A DNA stretch of 64,000 bases, taken from contig JAGRPP010000017.1 of NCBI GenBank assembly GCA_019449415.1, positions 248,001-312,000 of the forward strand, written 5' to 3'. The DNA comes from Geothrix sp. (GTDB taxonomy: Bacteria > Acidobacteriota > Holophagae > Holophagales > Holophagaceae). A program made the translations under genes and the position numbers. Positions 30,269 through 40,727 of this stretch are shown piece after piece (position 1 is the stretch's first letter; every line of letters begins with the position of its first letter). Below the pieces are notes generated by a model that saw only the letters and a program-made list of their open reading frames with translations, had not been told where the DNA came from and did not search any database.

Positions 30269-30538
30269 TCAGCCTCCGGAAAGGGCCTGCATGACGAAGA
30301 TCTCGCCGGTCGCGGACACGGGATCCCCCAGCCCCCTCCGGTCAGAGATGGGCTCGCCATCCACGAAGATCGCCATGTGGAACCGCAGGGCGCCGTGCTC
30401 ATCCAGCACATAGCCGCGGGCCCTGGGGTAGAGCGCGAAAGCCGCTTCCAGGCTCTCCTTCACCGTGGCGCCGCCCACGGCACAGGGCGGGCACGGCACA
30501 TGGCGCTGGAGGTTGCCGGTGAAGGTGACGCGGGGCAT
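30269..30538 (-). CDS. MoaD/ThiS-like small modifier protein
   Basis: An 89-residue ubiquitin-fold protein starting MPRVTFTGNLQRHV and ending FVMQALSGG with the C-terminal Gly-Gly needed for activation. The middle has FHMAIFVDGEPISDR. It is longer than MoaD and carries CPPC near the N-terminus. Its direct coupling to a propeller gene suggests a role outside molybdopterin synthesis; inferred. Confidence 0.8.
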   Translation of the reverse strand: MPRVTFTGNLQRHVPCPPCAVGGATVKESLEAAFALYPRARGYVLDEHGALRFHMAIFVDGEPISDRRGLGDPVSATGEIFVMQALSGG

Positions 30539-30657
30539 GGAGATCCCTGGGACCCGCCAATCTCCGCCCTTCACAACCGGGTGTCAAGCTGTGGGGACAA
30601 TTACTTTCACGGCGGCTTTCCCGGCGGCCGGCGCGACCTCCCAGGGGGGGCCCGGTG

Positions 30658-30870
30658 CTACTTCCCAGGCGGCCGCTGCCACCGCTCCCGGTGGGCCTCG
30701 GCCTTCATCCGTTCCTCCTCCCGCCGGATCCGGGCCTCGAGGAATTCCTCATCCTCAAGGCGCGTGGGATCGGGGAGGGGCCTGCCCTCCAGATCGTGCA
30801 GGGGCGCGGAGCGGCGTTCCACGCCGATGATCCTGCTCCAGACCTGCCGCCGTTCGATCGGTACGACCAT
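30658..30870 (-). CDS. Small charged hypothetical protein
   Basis: A 70-residue protein, MVVPIERRQVWSRIIGVERR at the start and an Arg/Glu-rich helical C-terminal half (EARIRREEERMKAEAHRER). GGAGG lies seven bases before the ATG at 30870, which supports translation. No family recognised. Confidence 0.6.
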   Translation of the reverse strand: MVVPIERRQVWSRIIGVERRSAPLHDLEGRPLPDPTRLEDEEFLEARIRREEERMKAEAHRERWQRPPGK

Positions 30871-30926
30871 GGTCCACCTCCGGCTCAAGCCAAGAATAGG
30901 TCCCGGGAATCGTCACGCCATTGTCA

Positions 30927-30957
30927 AAAAAAACGCAGGGGACGGATCCCCTGCGTT
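30927..30957 (-). terminator. Rho-independent terminator of mdh
   Basis: On the minus strand AACGCAGGGG and CCCCTGCGTT (plus 30932-30941 and 30948-30957) form a 10-bp stem around a 6-nt loop, followed by a run of T (the A-run at 30926-30933 on the plus strand), right after the mdh stop. Confidence 0.9.
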
Positions 30958-30979
30958 CTCGGAAAAAACCGTAGACCGG

Positions 30980-31966
30980 TTAGATCAGGCCCAGCTGCTT
31001 CACGGCCTGACGCTCCTCGTCGAGCTCCTTGGCGGTGGCGTCCATCTTGGCGCGACTGAAGGCGTTGATCTCCAGACCCTTCACGATCTCCACCTGGCCG
31101 TTCTTCACGGTGACGGGGAAGCCGTAGACCAGGCCCTCGGGCACGCCGTAGCTGCCGTCGGACACGAAGGCCATGCTGGTCCAGTCGCCCTCGGGGGTGC
31201 CCAGCGCCCAGGAGCGCATGTGCGCGATGGCGGCGTTGGCCGCGCTGGCGGCGCTGCTGAGGCCGCGGGCCTCGATGATGGCCGCGCCGCGCTTGGCCAC
31301 GGTGGGGATGTACGAGGTCTCGTACCAGGCGTGGTCATTGACCAGCTCGTAGGCGTTCTTGCCGTCCACGGTGGCGTGGTAGAGGTCGGGAAACTGGGTG
31401 ACGCTGTGGTTGCCCCAGATGGTCATCTTCTTGATGGCCGTGACGGGCTTGCCGGTCTTCTCGGCCAGCTGGGAGATGGCGCGGTTGTGATCCAGGCGCA
31501 CCATGGCGTGGAACTGGGTGGGCTTGAGCTTGGGCGCGTTGGAGAGCGCGATGAAGGCGTTCGTGTTGGCGGGGTTGCCCACTACCAGCACCTTCACATT
31601 GCGGCTGGCCACTTCGCTGAGGGCGTTGCCCTGGGGCTTGAAGATGCCGCCGTTGGCGTTCAGCAGGTCGGCGCGCTCCATGCCCGCCTTGCGCGGCAGG
31701 GCGCCCACCAGCAGGGCGTAGTCCGCATCCTTGAAGGCCACCATGGGATCGTCGGAGGTGACGACGCCTGCCAGCAGCGGGAAGGCGCAGTCATTGAGTT
31801 CCATGACGACGCCGTTCAGCGCCTTCAGGGCCGGGGTGATCTCCAGCAGCTGGAGGATGACCGGCTGGTCCTCGCCCAGCATCGCGCCGCTGGCGATGCG
31901 GAAAAGCAGGCTGTATCCGATCTGACCGGCAGCGCCGGTGACGGCAACGCGAACGGGGGGCTTCAT
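30980..31966 (-). CDS. mdh: Malate dehydrogenase
   Basis: A 328-residue NAD-dependent malate dehydrogenase of the TIGR01759 type. The N-terminal NAD-binding motif is [32 protein letters not shown] and the catalytic histidine in [12 protein letters not shown] follow. GGAGG precedes the ATG at 31966. An in-frame upstream extension is rejected because it lacks similarity. Confidence 0.95.
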   Translation of the reverse strand: MKPPVRVAVTGAAGQIGYSLLFRIASGAMLGEDQPVILQLLEITPALKALNGVVMELNDCAFPLLAGVVTSDDPMVAFKDADYALLVGALPRKAGMERADLLNANGGIFKPQGNALSEVASRNVKVLVVGNPANTNAFIALSNAPKLKPTQFHAMVRLDHNRAISQLAEKTGKPVTAIKKMTIWGNHSVTQFPDLYHATVDGKNAYELVNDHAWYETSYIPTVAKRGAAIIEARGLSSAASAANAAIAHMRSWALGTPEGDWTSMAFVSDGSYGVPEGLVYGFPVTVKNGQVEIVKGLEINAFSRAKMDATAKELDEERQAVKQLGLI

Positions 31967-32117
31967 GCTGGATCCTCCTGGGAGATGGCTCATTCTATAC
32001 CTCACCTCGGACTCATCGAACCGTCGGGCCGGGAATCCGTGACGCATGTCCGCACACGGGCCAGCCATCTGGAAAGTTCCGCGATCCCCCAGCCGATAGG
32101 ATGGATTCGGCCCAACC

Positions 32118-35100
32118 ATGCGCGCACCCCTCCCCCGAATCCTGCGAATCCTCCTGCTCGCCAGCCTGGCCCTGGTCGCCCAGGCCGTGGGCATTCCCGC
32201 CTCCGGGCGCATGGTCTTCCGTGCCTACGGCCCCTCCGAAGGCCTGGAGCACACCAGCCTCACGACCCTGGCCCAGGACTCGACGGGCTTCCTCTGGATG
32301 GGCACCGAAGGGGGCGCCTACCGCTTCGACGGCACCAGCTTCCGCCTCTGGAGCCTGCCCGAGGGCCTGCCCTCGGCCTGGGTGCGCGCCTTCGGGCCCG
32401 CCCCCGATGGCAGCCTGTGGATCGGTACGCGCGCCGGGCTGTGCGTGCTGCGCGAGGGGGGCATCCGCCTTCTGGAGCCGGGCGATCCGCTGGCCTCCGC
32501 CCGGATCCACCACATCCTCCACGACGCCAAGGGCCAGATCTGGGTCGCCGCTGAATCGGGGCTGTTCCGCAGCATCGGCCGCGGCCAGCGCTTCACCTCT
32601 GTCCAGGGGTGGCCCGGCGGCCCGGCCTATTCCCTGGCCTTAGGCACCCACGGCCTCTGGGTGGGTGGGGCCTCGGTCCTCCGGTATCGCGACGAGGACG
32701 GCGCCTGGCGGACCTACGCCGCTCCGGAAGGCGTCCCTGCCGAACCCGTCAAGGCCCTCCTGCTGGGCACCTCAGGCACCCTTTGGGCCCGGACGCCCAG
32801 CCAGTTGCGGGTGCTCCGCCCGGGCGGCGCCCGCCTCCTCCCACCCTCCCGGAACCTGCCGCCCCTGGCCGTCAGCTTCTACGAGGAGACCCTCAGCCCG
32901 GATGGCCAGGGCGGCGTGTTCGTGCCGACGGCCAAGGGCCTCCTGCGTTTTCAGGAATCGGGGATCTGGAAGCTCCTGGACGAGACCCGGGGCCTGCCCT
33001 CGGGATGGGCCAACCAGGCCCTGGTGGACCGGGCGGGGAACCTCTGGGTGGCGAGCCTGGGCCTGCACCGGCTTCAGGGCGGCGGAACCTGGGAGAACTT
33101 CACGCGGCTGGACGGGCTTCCGGCCGACAACACCTGGGGCCTGGTCCGCGATCGCGCCGGCGTGCTCTGGATCGGGACCAGCAACGGCCTCGCGCGCATG
33201 GGGCCCCGCGGGCCTGAGTATCCGGGCCCCCGCGGGCCCAAGCACCTGGCCCCCCGCGGGCCTGAGGCCTACGCCCCGGGCGCGGGACTCGTCCTCTATG
33301 TCCTCAAGGAAGCTCCCGACGGGGCCATCTGGGGCGCCGGGGAACATCCCTTCCTGGTGCGCGTCAGCCCGGACCGCTCGCGGCTGACCCGTATCCCCCT
33401 GCCCCCCTCCCCGAGCCTCGCAGTGCCCGTGGCCCTGGCCTTCGATCCGGCGGGTTCCCTGTGGATCGGCACCTCGAACGACGGGCTCTGGCGGCTGACC
33501 GACCCCTCGGGACACGCCTCCTTCCAGCGCGCGGAGATTCCCGGCGCGGGCGACCTCGGGCAGATCACGGCCCTGCACCTGGATGCGCGGAGCCGCCTCT
33601 GGGTGGCCACGGGCCGCGGCCTGGCCTGCCTCGATCAAGGCCGCTGGCGCCTCTGGGGCCGGGACATCGGCCTGCGGAACGCCCCCCTGTGGGCCCTGGC
33701 GCCGCTGTCGGACGGCACGGCCTGGATCGGCTACCTCGAGCCCATGGGCCTCACCCGCGTGGATCTCAAGGGCGAGGCCCCCCGCGTGATGGAGCAGAAG
33801 ACGCGGCGGGACGGCCTCGCCAGCGACTCGGTGTACAGCCTGGCGGTGGATCCCTCCGACCATCTGTGGGTGGGCGGCCCCCGGGGCGTGCAGCGGCTCG
33901 ATGAGCGGGGAGGGCGGCTCTTCCGGCGGGAGGACGGCCTGGCAGGCACGGACTGCAACCCCTTCGCCACCTGGGTGGACGCGGATGGCGGCGTCTGGTT
34001 CGGCTCTACGGCGGGCCTCCTCCATCACCACGATGCCGAAGGGCCGCCCCCGGGGGCATGGCCCGCGACGATCCTGGTCTCCATCACCCTGGGCTCCCGC
34101 CAGTGGGACCGCCCGATGACCGGCGAGGGCACGCTCGGCACGGTCCCGTACGGAGAGCGCACGCTGTCGGCGCGGTTCAGTTCCCTGGCCTTCGAGCATG
34201 AAGGGCGGCTGCGATTCCAGGGCCGCCTGGTGGGCCTGGAGGACGGTTGGATCGATCTGCCGGGCCGGGAGCTGCGCTACCCCGCCCTGCCCCCAGGCAC
34301 CTACCGCCTGGAGGTGCGCGCCCTGCTCGAGGACGGCGGTCCGGGGCCGGTGACCTCCGCGGCCTTCCAGGTGCTGCCGCCCTGGTGGCTCCGCTGGTGG
34401 GCCTGGCTCATCTGGGGGGGGCTCGCCCTCTCCCTGGGCCTGGCCGGTCTCGGCTGGCGCGTCCGCTGGCTCCGGCGCCGCAACGAAGAGCTGAAAGTCC
34501 TCGTCCACCAGCGCACCGAGGCCCTGGAGCTGAGCAACCTCGCCCTCACCACCATCTCCACCACCGACCACCTCACGGGCCTGCGCAACCGCCGCTATCT
34601 CGCCGAGGAGCTCCCGTCTGTGCTGGCCCTCGCCCTGCGGACCCGGCGCGAGCGCGCCGGGTCCGAACCCGCCACCGACGCGTGCATCGTCTTCGCCATG
34701 CTGGACCTCGATCACTTCAAGCGCGTGAACGACACCTGGAGCCACGCCGCCGGCGACCTGGCCCTGAAGCAGGTGGCGGATGTGCTGAAACACGAGGCCC
34801 GCGAATCCGATTTCCTCATCCGCTGGGGCGGCGAGGAGATCCTGTTCGTGGGGCACACCAGCGATCTCGAAGGCGCCGCGGCCGTGGTGTCCCGCCTGCA
34901 CCAGGCCATCCGCAATCACCCCTTCGACCTGGGCCTTCCCACGCCGATATCCCTCACCTGCTCCATCGGGTACTCCCTCTTCCCCTTCCAGCCGGATCAC
35001 CTGGAGGGCGCCTCCTGGGAAGACCAGGTGCGCGTGGCCGACCGCTGCCTCTACGCCGCGAAACGCTCCGGCCGGGACGGCTGGGTGGGCGTGGCGGGGC

Positions 35101-35222
35101 GGCCCGGATCGGCGCCGGGCCTGGCCCAGCGCTTCGACCAGGCGCCCTCCCTGTGCGTCCAGGGCGGCACCGTCGATCTGCTCAGCGGCCCCTGGAAGGT
35201 GATGAGCCTTCACTGGGACTAG
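32118..35222 (+). CDS. Propeller/Y_Y_Y sensor diguanylate cyclase
   Basis: A 1034-residue one-protein sensor. After a signal peptide ([13 protein letters not shown]) come two-component-regulator-propeller repeats ([27 protein letters not shown]), a Y_Y_Y-like domain near 650-755, one membrane helix near 757-780, a coiled linker and a GGDEF domain. The active site reads GGEEI, an accepted active form, and the inhibitory RxxD site (RESD) sits five residues upstream. It should sense a periplasmic ligand and make c-di-GMP. A short PRGP repeat interrupts the propeller. Its stop overlaps the convergent mtgA stop. Confidence 0.92.
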   Translation: MRAPLPRILRILLLASLALVAQAVGIPASGRMVFRAYGPSEGLEHTSLTTLAQDSTGFLWMGTEGGAYRFDGTSFRLWSLPEGLPSAWVRAFGPAPDGSLWIGTRAGLCVLREGGIRLLEPGDPLASARIHHILHDAKGQIWVAAESGLFRSIGRGQRFTSVQGWPGGPAYSLALGTHGLWVGGASVLRYRDEDGAWRTYAAPEGVPAEPVKALLLGTSGTLWARTPSQLRVLRPGGARLLPPSRNLPPLAVSFYEETLSPDGQGGVFVPTAKGLLRFQESGIWKLLDETRGLPSGWANQALVDRAGNLWVASLGLHRLQGGGTWENFTRLDGLPADNTWGLVRDRAGVLWIGTSNGLARMGPRGPEYPGPRGPKHLAPRGPEAYAPGAGLVLYVLKEAPDGAIWGAGEHPFLVRVSPDRSRLTRIPLPPSPSLAVPVALAFDPAGSLWIGTSNDGLWRLTDPSGHASFQRAEIPGAGDLGQITALHLDARSRLWVATGRGLACLDQGRWRLWGRDIGLRNAPLWALAPLSDGTAWIGYLEPMGLTRVDLKGEAPRVMEQKTRRDGLASDSVYSLAVDPSDHLWVGGPRGVQRLDERGGRLFRREDGLAGTDCNPFATWVDADGGVWFGSTAGLLHHHDAEGPPPGAWPATILVSITLGSRQWDRPMTGEGTLGTVPYGERTLSARFSSLAFEHEGRLRFQGRLVGLEDGWIDLPGRELRYPALPPGTYRLEVRALLEDGGPGPVTSAAFQVLPPWWLRWWAWLIWGGLALSLGLAGLGWRVRWLRRRNEELKVLVHQRTEALELSNLALTTISTTDHLTGLRNRRYLAEELPSVLALALRTRRERAGSEPATDACIVFAMLDLDHFKRVNDTWSHAAGDLALKQVADVLKHEARESDFLIRWGGEEILFVGHTSDLEGAAAVVSRLHQAIRNHPFDLGLPTPISLTCSIGYSLFPFQPDHLEGASWEDQVRVADRCLYAAKRSGRDGWVGVAGRPGSAPGLAQRFDQAPSLCVQGGTVDLLSGPWKVMSLHWD
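33198..33272 (+). repeat. In-frame PRGP tandem repeat within the sensor gene
   Basis: Three copies of a GC-rich unit of about 24 bp, with core CCCCGCGGGCC, encode [22 protein letters not shown]. The insert is collagen-like and proline-rich and interrupts the propeller. Likely slippage-generated and variable in length. Confidence 0.7.
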
Positions 35223-35944
35223 AGCTTGGCCTCCAGGTCCTTCACCACCTGCTCGCCACCCAGGTGGCGCATCTGGTTGAGGATCCAGCTCTGTCGGCCC
35301 CGGATGTACTCGCTGGGGGCGTTCGCGCGGAACTTGCGGGGGTTGGGCAGCACGGCCGCCAGCAGGGCGGCTTCGCTGGCGGTGAGCCGCCGGGCGGACT
35401 TGCCGAAGAAGGTGCGCGCCGCAGCCTCGGCGCCGTAGACGCCATCGCCGAACTCCACGATGTTCAGGTAGACCTCCAGGATCCGCTTCTTCGACCAGCC
35501 CGCCTCGATCAGCAGCGTGAACCAGGCTTCCAGGCCCTTGCGGGTCCAGGAGCGGCTGTTCCACAGGAAGAGGTTCTTCGCCGTCTGCTGGGACACCGTG
35601 GAGGCGCCCCGCTTCCGGCGGCTGTGCTCGTTGTGCTGCACGGCCTTCTCGATGGCCTGCCAGTCGAAGCCGAAATGATCCGTGAAGTTCTGATCCTCCG
35701 CCGCGATCACCGCCGCGCCCAGGCTGGGCGAGATCTCCTCCAGGGGGACCCAGCGGTGGTGTGAGACATAGGGCTTGTCGCTGGACCAGGATTCGACGCG
35801 CCGCTGCACCATCAGGCCCGAGACCGGCACCGGCACGAACCGGAAGACCAGCACCAGGATGAGGTTGAAGGCCAGGAACAGGCCCACCGCCCAGCCCAGC
35901 CCCACCAGGAGCCGTCGCATCCAGCCACGCTTCGTCTTCGCCAT
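35219..35944 (-). CDS. mtgA: Monofunctional peptidoglycan glycosyltransferase
   Basis: A 241-residue GT51 enzyme that polymerises lipid II. One N-terminal membrane helix (residues ~12-36), then the catalytic Glu83 in [32 protein letters not shown] and [19 protein letters not shown]. The length matches MtgA. ATG at 35944; a longer upstream frame has no similarity. It converges with the sensor gene, stops sharing CTAG. Confidence 0.94.
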   Translation of the reverse strand: MAKTKRGWMRRLLVGLGWAVGLFLAFNLILVLVFRFVPVPVSGLMVQRRVESWSSDKPYVSHHRWVPLEEISPSLGAAVIAAEDQNFTDHFGFDWQAIEKAVQHNEHSRRKRGASTVSQQTAKNLFLWNSRSWTRKGLEAWFTLLIEAGWSKKRILEVYLNIVEFGDGVYGAEAAARTFFGKSARRLTASEAALLAAVLPNPRKFRANAPSEYIRGRQSWILNQMRHLGGEQVVKDLEAKL

Positions 35945-36053
35945 CGTGTGCTTCCCAGCCAAAACAACAGTCTGCCAGCCTCGGAGCCGATGCATGAGAC
36001 ATCGGCTCCGGAATGTCCGCCCCCGCGGCGCCCGGGCCCGGAGAGCCCCGCGG

Positions 36054-36428
36054 ATGTCCATCGAGCACGACCAGCGGAAGTACCCCCGCCTGAGCACCAC
36101 CAGCCGCGTGTACGGACTCCGCTTCCGGGCCAAGGGCGTCGATGTCCAGGACTGCCGCCTGGTGAATCTCAGCGCCGGAGGCTGCGGCGTGGAGATCCAG
36201 ATGGCCGATGCCCGGAATCTGGAGGTGGGGGATGTCCTGGAGGCCCTCTTCCTGGATCACCCCGACATGCCCCTGGTGCCCCTCTCCGCCGTGGTCCTGC
36301 GGATGCTCGGCAAGGTGCCGGGCAAGACCCTCGGCTATGTTCTCGTGGGCATGGAGTTTCGGGGCATCACGCCCTTCGTGCGCGGCCTCATCGCCGACCA
36401 TGTGGCCGCCCAGCTCGCCCGTGAATGA
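36054..36428 (+). CDS. PilZ-domain c-di-GMP receptor
   Basis: A 124-residue single PilZ domain with both c-di-GMP-binding motifs: RKYPR (RxxxR) near residue 8 and [10 protein letters not shown] (D/NxSxxG). Its position one gene beyond a diguanylate cyclase hints at functional connection, though mtgA lies between on the other strand. ATG at 36054 after GGAGAG. Confidence 0.85.
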   Translation: MSIEHDQRKYPRLSTTSRVYGLRFRAKGVDVQDCRLVNLSAGGCGVEIQMADARNLEVGDVLEALFLDHPDMPLVPLSAVVLRMLGKVPGKTLGYVLVGMEFRGITPFVRGLIADHVAAQLARE

Positions 36429-36530
36429 GTCGCGGATGAGCCGCGGATGAGCCCAGGCTGTGCAGGTCATGGCCGGCCCCGCGGGTGCCGATGAGAAATT
36501 CCCAGAGAAGCCAGAGGCCGTGACGGATCC

Positions 36531-38462
36531 ATGAAGCAACCTTCTTTCGAAATCTTCCTGGACCGGCTCGATCCGGCCGCGCGGGCCGATCAGCTCGCCT
36601 TCTTCCGCACCGTCGCCGAGGCGGGTCCTGCGGCCGTGGAGGAGCTGGCCGGCCGCGTCCGCCGGGTCTCCTGCCCGGCCGGCCTGAAGCAGCTCACCTT
36701 GGAGTTCGCCTACTACTACCCCTGGGAGGACTGGCTCCCCGTGCTGGATCGCCTGCTCCGGCACGAGAACGACCTGGCACGCTTCGAGTCGGGCGTGCGC
36801 GCGCTCGGACGGATGGGGACGCCCGCCGCCATCGGCATCCTGAAGGAGCTGGCCCAGGGCCGCGCGACGCCGGACTTCCGCGAAGCCGTCGAGGCGGTGC
36901 TCGGCGAATCCGATCCCGCCGAGGCCTTCCAGCACCACTTCTCCCGGCTCCTGCAGGGCAGCGCCCAGCCCGCCGATGCCAACGAGGGCGCCCACCAGCT
37001 CGAGAACCTGCTCACGCCGGACAGTCTGGAGGCCCTCAAGGAGGCCGTGAACCACCCGGATCTCCTGGTGTTCCGCCATGCGCTCCGCCTCGTGGGATTG
37101 GTGCCTTCCGAAGCGGCCGCGGACTTCCTGCTGGACTACCTGCAGGAGACGCACCTGGATGCCCTGGAAGACCGCGAAGCCCGGGCCCTCCTCGCCACCT
37201 TCCGCAACCTTCCCCGGGCCGAGGTCCAGGCGCAGGCGCTCCAGGCCCTCGCGGCGCGCTGGGGGGAACGCCGCCCCGAGGCCGCGGCGGACCTGGCTTC
37301 CGGCCAGGCCGATCGCATCCGGGCCGGGGCCGCCGCGCTCCGCGAAGACCATCCGGGGATCCGGGATGCCTTCCTCCTGGACGCGCTCCTCGCCGCCACC
37401 GAAGAGAAGCCCACCCACCTGGCGCGCTTCCTGGGCCAGGCCGGCGACGCGGCCCAGCAGCGGGTCCGACGCCTCGACTTCGCCATCGACGCCGCGGCCC
37501 AGGGGCTCACGGCCCTCGCCGGCCAGGGCTTCATCGAGGCCGCCCGCCTGCTGCCCGGCCTCGCGGAATCCCTGCGGCAGACCACGGGCCATGCCGGGGT
37601 GGCCGGTGCCCTGGCCCAGGTGGTGCCCCCCGAGGCCCAGGACCTGCTCGACCTGCTGCTGGGCGCCCCCGACGGCGCCCTCCGCGCCGCCGCCGTGGAG
37701 CTCCTGGGCGCACGGAAAGACCCGGCCCTGCGGCCCGCGCTGCTCAGGGCCCAGCGGGATGCCATCGCCGACATCGCCGACCGGAGCCTCTGGCACCTGG
37801 GCCAGCTGCCGGATCCCGCGGGAACGGCGCGGGCCTTTCTCGCCGATCCCGACCCCGAGCAGGTGCAGGTGGGCCTCCGCTTCGCCGCCATGCACCGGCT
37901 GCAGGAGCTGGTGCCGGATCTCCTCGCCCTCCTGGCCGAAGAAAGCCGCGAAGCCGTGCTCGTCGCCGCCCTGGAGGCCCTGGGGGCCATCGGTGCTCCC
38001 GAGGCGGTGGAACCTCTCCTGACGCTTCTGCATTCCGGTCAGGCGCCGCGCATCCAGATCGCCCTCGCGGAGGCCCTTCGCGACCTGGGCAGCGCCGAGG
38101 GGGCCCTCGGCCTCTGCGCCAAGGCCCGCGAATTGAATGTCCCTGTGCTGCATGCGGTGGCCGTGGAGGCCCTCGCCCGGATCCACGGCGATCCGGAGCG
38201 GCCCCTGTCCGCTCCCGCCACGGCGGCCCTGATCCGGGCCGTCCAGGGCGGCTGGTCCGACCGGAATCCCTGGCCCCTGCGCCGCCGCATGGCCGACGCC
38301 CTGCTGACCATCCACGCGGAGGATCCGGACCTCTGGACCGAACTGTCGGACCTCTTCCAGGGGGCCCTCGCCGAAAAGCGGCCGCCCGGCGAGGTCTCCC
38401 CCGATGACCTGGCCCGCCTCCAGGCCTGCGCCCGGTCGCTGGCGCTGCTGGCCACGCTCTGA
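36531..38462 (+). CDS. HEAT/PBS-lyase repeat protein
   Basis: A 643-residue all-helical repeat protein with many HEAT-like units such as ALEALGAIGAPEAVEPLLTLL and ALRLVGLVPSEAAADFLLDYL. No signal peptide or membrane helix. Probably a protein-interaction scaffold; no specific role can be given. Confidence 0.8.
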   Translation: MKQPSFEIFLDRLDPAARADQLAFFRTVAEAGPAAVEELAGRVRRVSCPAGLKQLTLEFAYYYPWEDWLPVLDRLLRHENDLARFESGVRALGRMGTPAAIGILKELAQGRATPDFREAVEAVLGESDPAEAFQHHFSRLLQGSAQPADANEGAHQLENLLTPDSLEALKEAVNHPDLLVFRHALRLVGLVPSEAAADFLLDYLQETHLDALEDREARALLATFRNLPRAEVQAQALQALAARWGERRPEAAADLASGQADRIRAGAAALREDHPGIRDAFLLDALLAATEEKPTHLARFLGQAGDAAQQRVRRLDFAIDAAAQGLTALAGQGFIEAARLLPGLAESLRQTTGHAGVAGALAQVVPPEAQDLLDLLLGAPDGALRAAAVELLGARKDPALRPALLRAQRDAIADIADRSLWHLGQLPDPAGTARAFLADPDPEQVQVGLRFAAMHRLQELVPDLLALLAEESREAVLVAALEALGAIGAPEAVEPLLTLLHSGQAPRIQIALAEALRDLGSAEGALGLCAKARELNVPVLHAVAVEALARIHGDPERPLSAPATAALIRAVQGGWSDRNPWPLRRRMADALLTIHAEDPDLWTELSDLFQGALAEKRPPGEVSPDDLARLQACARSLALLATL

Positions 38463-38532
38463 GCTGGCCAGGCTCTGAGGCGGCCTCGACAGGACGGCAC
38501 CACCCGGGGCATCCTCCCAAGCGGAGGACGGC

Positions 38533-39681
38533 ATGAGCGAGAACCTGACGGGACCTGAACTGGTGGCCCTGGTGCAGCGGGTGTTCCAGCCTCGGGCGGG
38601 CGAAGGCGCCGTGGCCATCCTCGTGGACCTGCCGGATGCCAAGGTGCCGGATGATGCGAACTGGGCCGCCCGGCGCGACATCGCCGCCGCCTGGGCCCGC
38701 GAGCTGGCCGCGCATCGCGCCGAGCTGGGCCTGGACACGCACCTGGTGGTCTACCCCAATGTCCACACCAACAACGGCGACCTGCCGGAGCGGGCCTGGC
38801 TCCACGCCGGCGGCCCCCTGCCTACCGCCGAAGCGCTGGATCCCGCGGCCTCCGCGAGCTTTGCCGATCTCTACGCCAGCCACCCCATCCTCATCGCCCT
38901 CACGAAGTTCTCGGCCACCGCCCCGCTGAAGATGGCAGCGAAGAAGCACCCCATCCGCGCCGCCACCATGCCCGGTTTCCGGGCCGACATGATCCCCGCC
39001 CTGCGCCTGGACTACGCCGAGGTGAACCGCCGCGTAAACCTTCTGAAGGACCTGCTGGACCGGGCCGAGGGCGCCGCCTTCCGCTTCGCCACGCCCGGGG
39101 GCCCCTGCGACCTGCAGGTGGACCTGCGCCACCGCACGGGCCACGCCTCCGGCGGCCTGCTGCCCCAGCCCGGCGTGGCGGGCAACCTGCCCTCGGGCGA
39201 GGCCTACATCGTGCCCTACGAGGGCGAGCGCGACGGCGATCCCAGCCGCACGGCGGGGGTGATGCCCGTGCAGTTCGGCGCCGAGATCGTGCGCTACCGC
39301 ATCGAGCAGAACAAGGCCCTGGAAGTGATCAGCGAGGGCCCCAAGTCCCGCGAGGAGGCCGCCCTGCTGGCCCGGGAACCCGCCTACGGCAACCTCGCCG
39401 AGCTGGGCCTGGGCGTGCTGGCGGCCTTCGGCGTGAAACCCATCGGCGAGATCCTGCTGGACGAGAAGCTGGGCCTGCACCTGGCCTTCGGCCGCAGCGA
39501 CCACTTCGGCGGCCAGGTGGGCCCCAAGGACTTCAGCGGCCCCGAGGCCGTCATCCACATCGACCGCGTGTATGTCCCCGAAACCCAGCCCGAGGTGAAG
39601 GTCGTGAGCGTGGACCTGGCCATGGCGGACGGAACCACCGTGGCGCTCATGCGGGACGGGGCGTATTCAGTGGGGTTCTGA
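38533..39681 (+). CDS. M29-like aminopeptidase
   Basis: A 382-residue protein resembling thermophilic aminopeptidases of family M29. GNLPSGEAYIVPYEG and, near the C-terminus, LGLHLAFGRSDHFGG followed by VIHIDRVYV supply Glu and His/Asp residues at the expected metal-ligand positions. It ends directly against the convergent thioesterase gene. Peptidase assignment is moderately secure. Confidence 0.72.
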   Translation: MSENLTGPELVALVQRVFQPRAGEGAVAILVDLPDAKVPDDANWAARRDIAAAWARELAAHRAELGLDTHLVVYPNVHTNNGDLPERAWLHAGGPLPTAEALDPAASASFADLYASHPILIALTKFSATAPLKMAAKKHPIRAATMPGFRADMIPALRLDYAEVNRRVNLLKDLLDRAEGAAFRFATPGGPCDLQVDLRHRTGHASGGLLPQPGVAGNLPSGEAYIVPYEGERDGDPSRTAGVMPVQFGAEIVRYRIEQNKALEVISEGPKSREEAALLAREPAYGNLAELGLGVLAAFGVKPIGEILLDEKLGLHLAFGRSDHFGGQVGPKDFSGPEAVIHIDRVYVPETQPEVKVVSVDLAMADGTTVALMRDGAYSVGF

Positions 39682-40116
39682 TCAGGCCGGGGTGCGCAGG
39701 TTGGCGATGGTGGCCTGCATGAGCGCCACCACCTTGGGAGCGGATCCGTCCCCGGAGAAGGCCTGGACCTCGCCCGTGCAGACCGTGAGCGACCGGCCCG
39801 CGTTCTGCACCTTGCCGATGGCCAGGAAGCGGTCCCCGAGGGCGGGCCGCAGGAGGTTGATCTTGAACTCGGCGGTGACAACCTCGCAGCCCGGCGGCGC
39901 CTTCGTCAGCGCCGCGTACCCGCAGGCGCTGTCGAGGATGCTGGTGATGGCGCCCGCATGGACGAAGCCGTGCTGCTGCGACAGCCGCTCCGAGAAAGGC
40001 AGCGCGATGTGCACCTCGCCCTCCGCGACCCGGACCAGCTCCGCCCCGAGCGTGGTCATCAGACCCTGGGCCTGGAAGCTGGTGGCGATCCGTTCCTGAA
40101 GGTCGGTCAGCGGCAT
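39682..40116 (-). CDS. PaaI-type acyl-CoA thioesterase
   Basis: A 144-residue hotdog-fold thioesterase with the motif QHGFVHAGAITSILDSACGY, where the HGG-type substrate site reads HGFVHAG, and VTAEFKINLLRPALGD. ATG at 40116. Substrate unknown. Confidence 0.85.
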   Translation of the reverse strand: MPLTDLQERIATSFQAQGLMTTLGAELVRVAEGEVHIALPFSERLSQQHGFVHAGAITSILDSACGYAALTKAPPGCEVVTAEFKINLLRPALGDRFLAIGKVQNAGRSLTVCTGEVQAFSGDGSAPKVVALMQATIANLRTPA

Positions 40117-40150
40117 GGGGTCGGTCCTGGAAGGGTGCGGGGCGAATCGA

Positions 40151-40651
40151 TCAGGCCGTCGTGAAGAAGGCCTGGTGATGGGTGACGAGCCCGCTCGGAG
40201 TGTCGTTGGAGAACGACATGCACATGAAGAACTCGGGCGGCACCTCGTGAATGTGCAGTGAAGGGTCGTGCCTGAACCCAAAGCGAAGGTAGTAGTTGGG
40301 ATCGCCCACCAGCAGGCAGCCCTTGGCCCCAAGCTCGCGGAGGCCCTGCAGACCAGCCTGGATCAGCGAAGAGCCGATGCCCTTCCTCTGGTGGGAAGGC
40401 AAGACGGCCACGGGGCCGAGGGTGTACCAGCCGAGATCCTGGCCATCGATGAGGGCTGGGGAGAAGGCGATATGACCCACCACCTGGCCCTCCGTTTCGG
40501 CCACGAGAGACAAGGTGAGCGCGCCCGAGGCCCGCAGGGCCCGGACGATCAGGTGCTCCGTCTGATGGCTGTAAGGATGGTGAAGAAAGGCCTCCAGGTT
40601 GATCTGGTCGATGGCGGGGATATCCGCTTCGGTTTCCGGTCTGAGGATCAT
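40151..40651 (-). CDS. GNAT N-acetyltransferase
   Basis: A 166-residue YhbS-like acetyltransferase. The acetyl-CoA-binding motif is LPSHQRKGIGSSLIQAGL, preceded by LGPVAVLP and followed by GDPNYYLRFGF, typical of the YhbS group. ATG at 40651; longer upstream frame rejected. Confidence 0.87.
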   Translation of the reverse strand: MILRPETEADIPAIDQINLEAFLHHPYSHQTEHLIVRALRASGALTLSLVAETEGQVVGHIAFSPALIDGQDLGWYTLGPVAVLPSHQRKGIGSSLIQAGLQGLRELGAKGCLLVGDPNYYLRFGFRHDPSLHIHEVPPEFFMCMSFSNDTPSGLVTHHQAFFTTA

Positions 40652-40727
40652 AGGCCCCCCCGATGGGACGGTCGGAGGAAGGAAGGCCATGCAGGCGAGG
40701 GCCGAGTTGTACGGAGCGTCCGGCCGA

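Noticed and set aside
32772..38738. Very long minus-strand open frame (1988 codons) across the sensor, mtgA and HEAT genes
   Set aside because: Antisense shadow caused by high GC; the plus-strand proteins have clear domains and the minus frame has none over the plus-strand genes.
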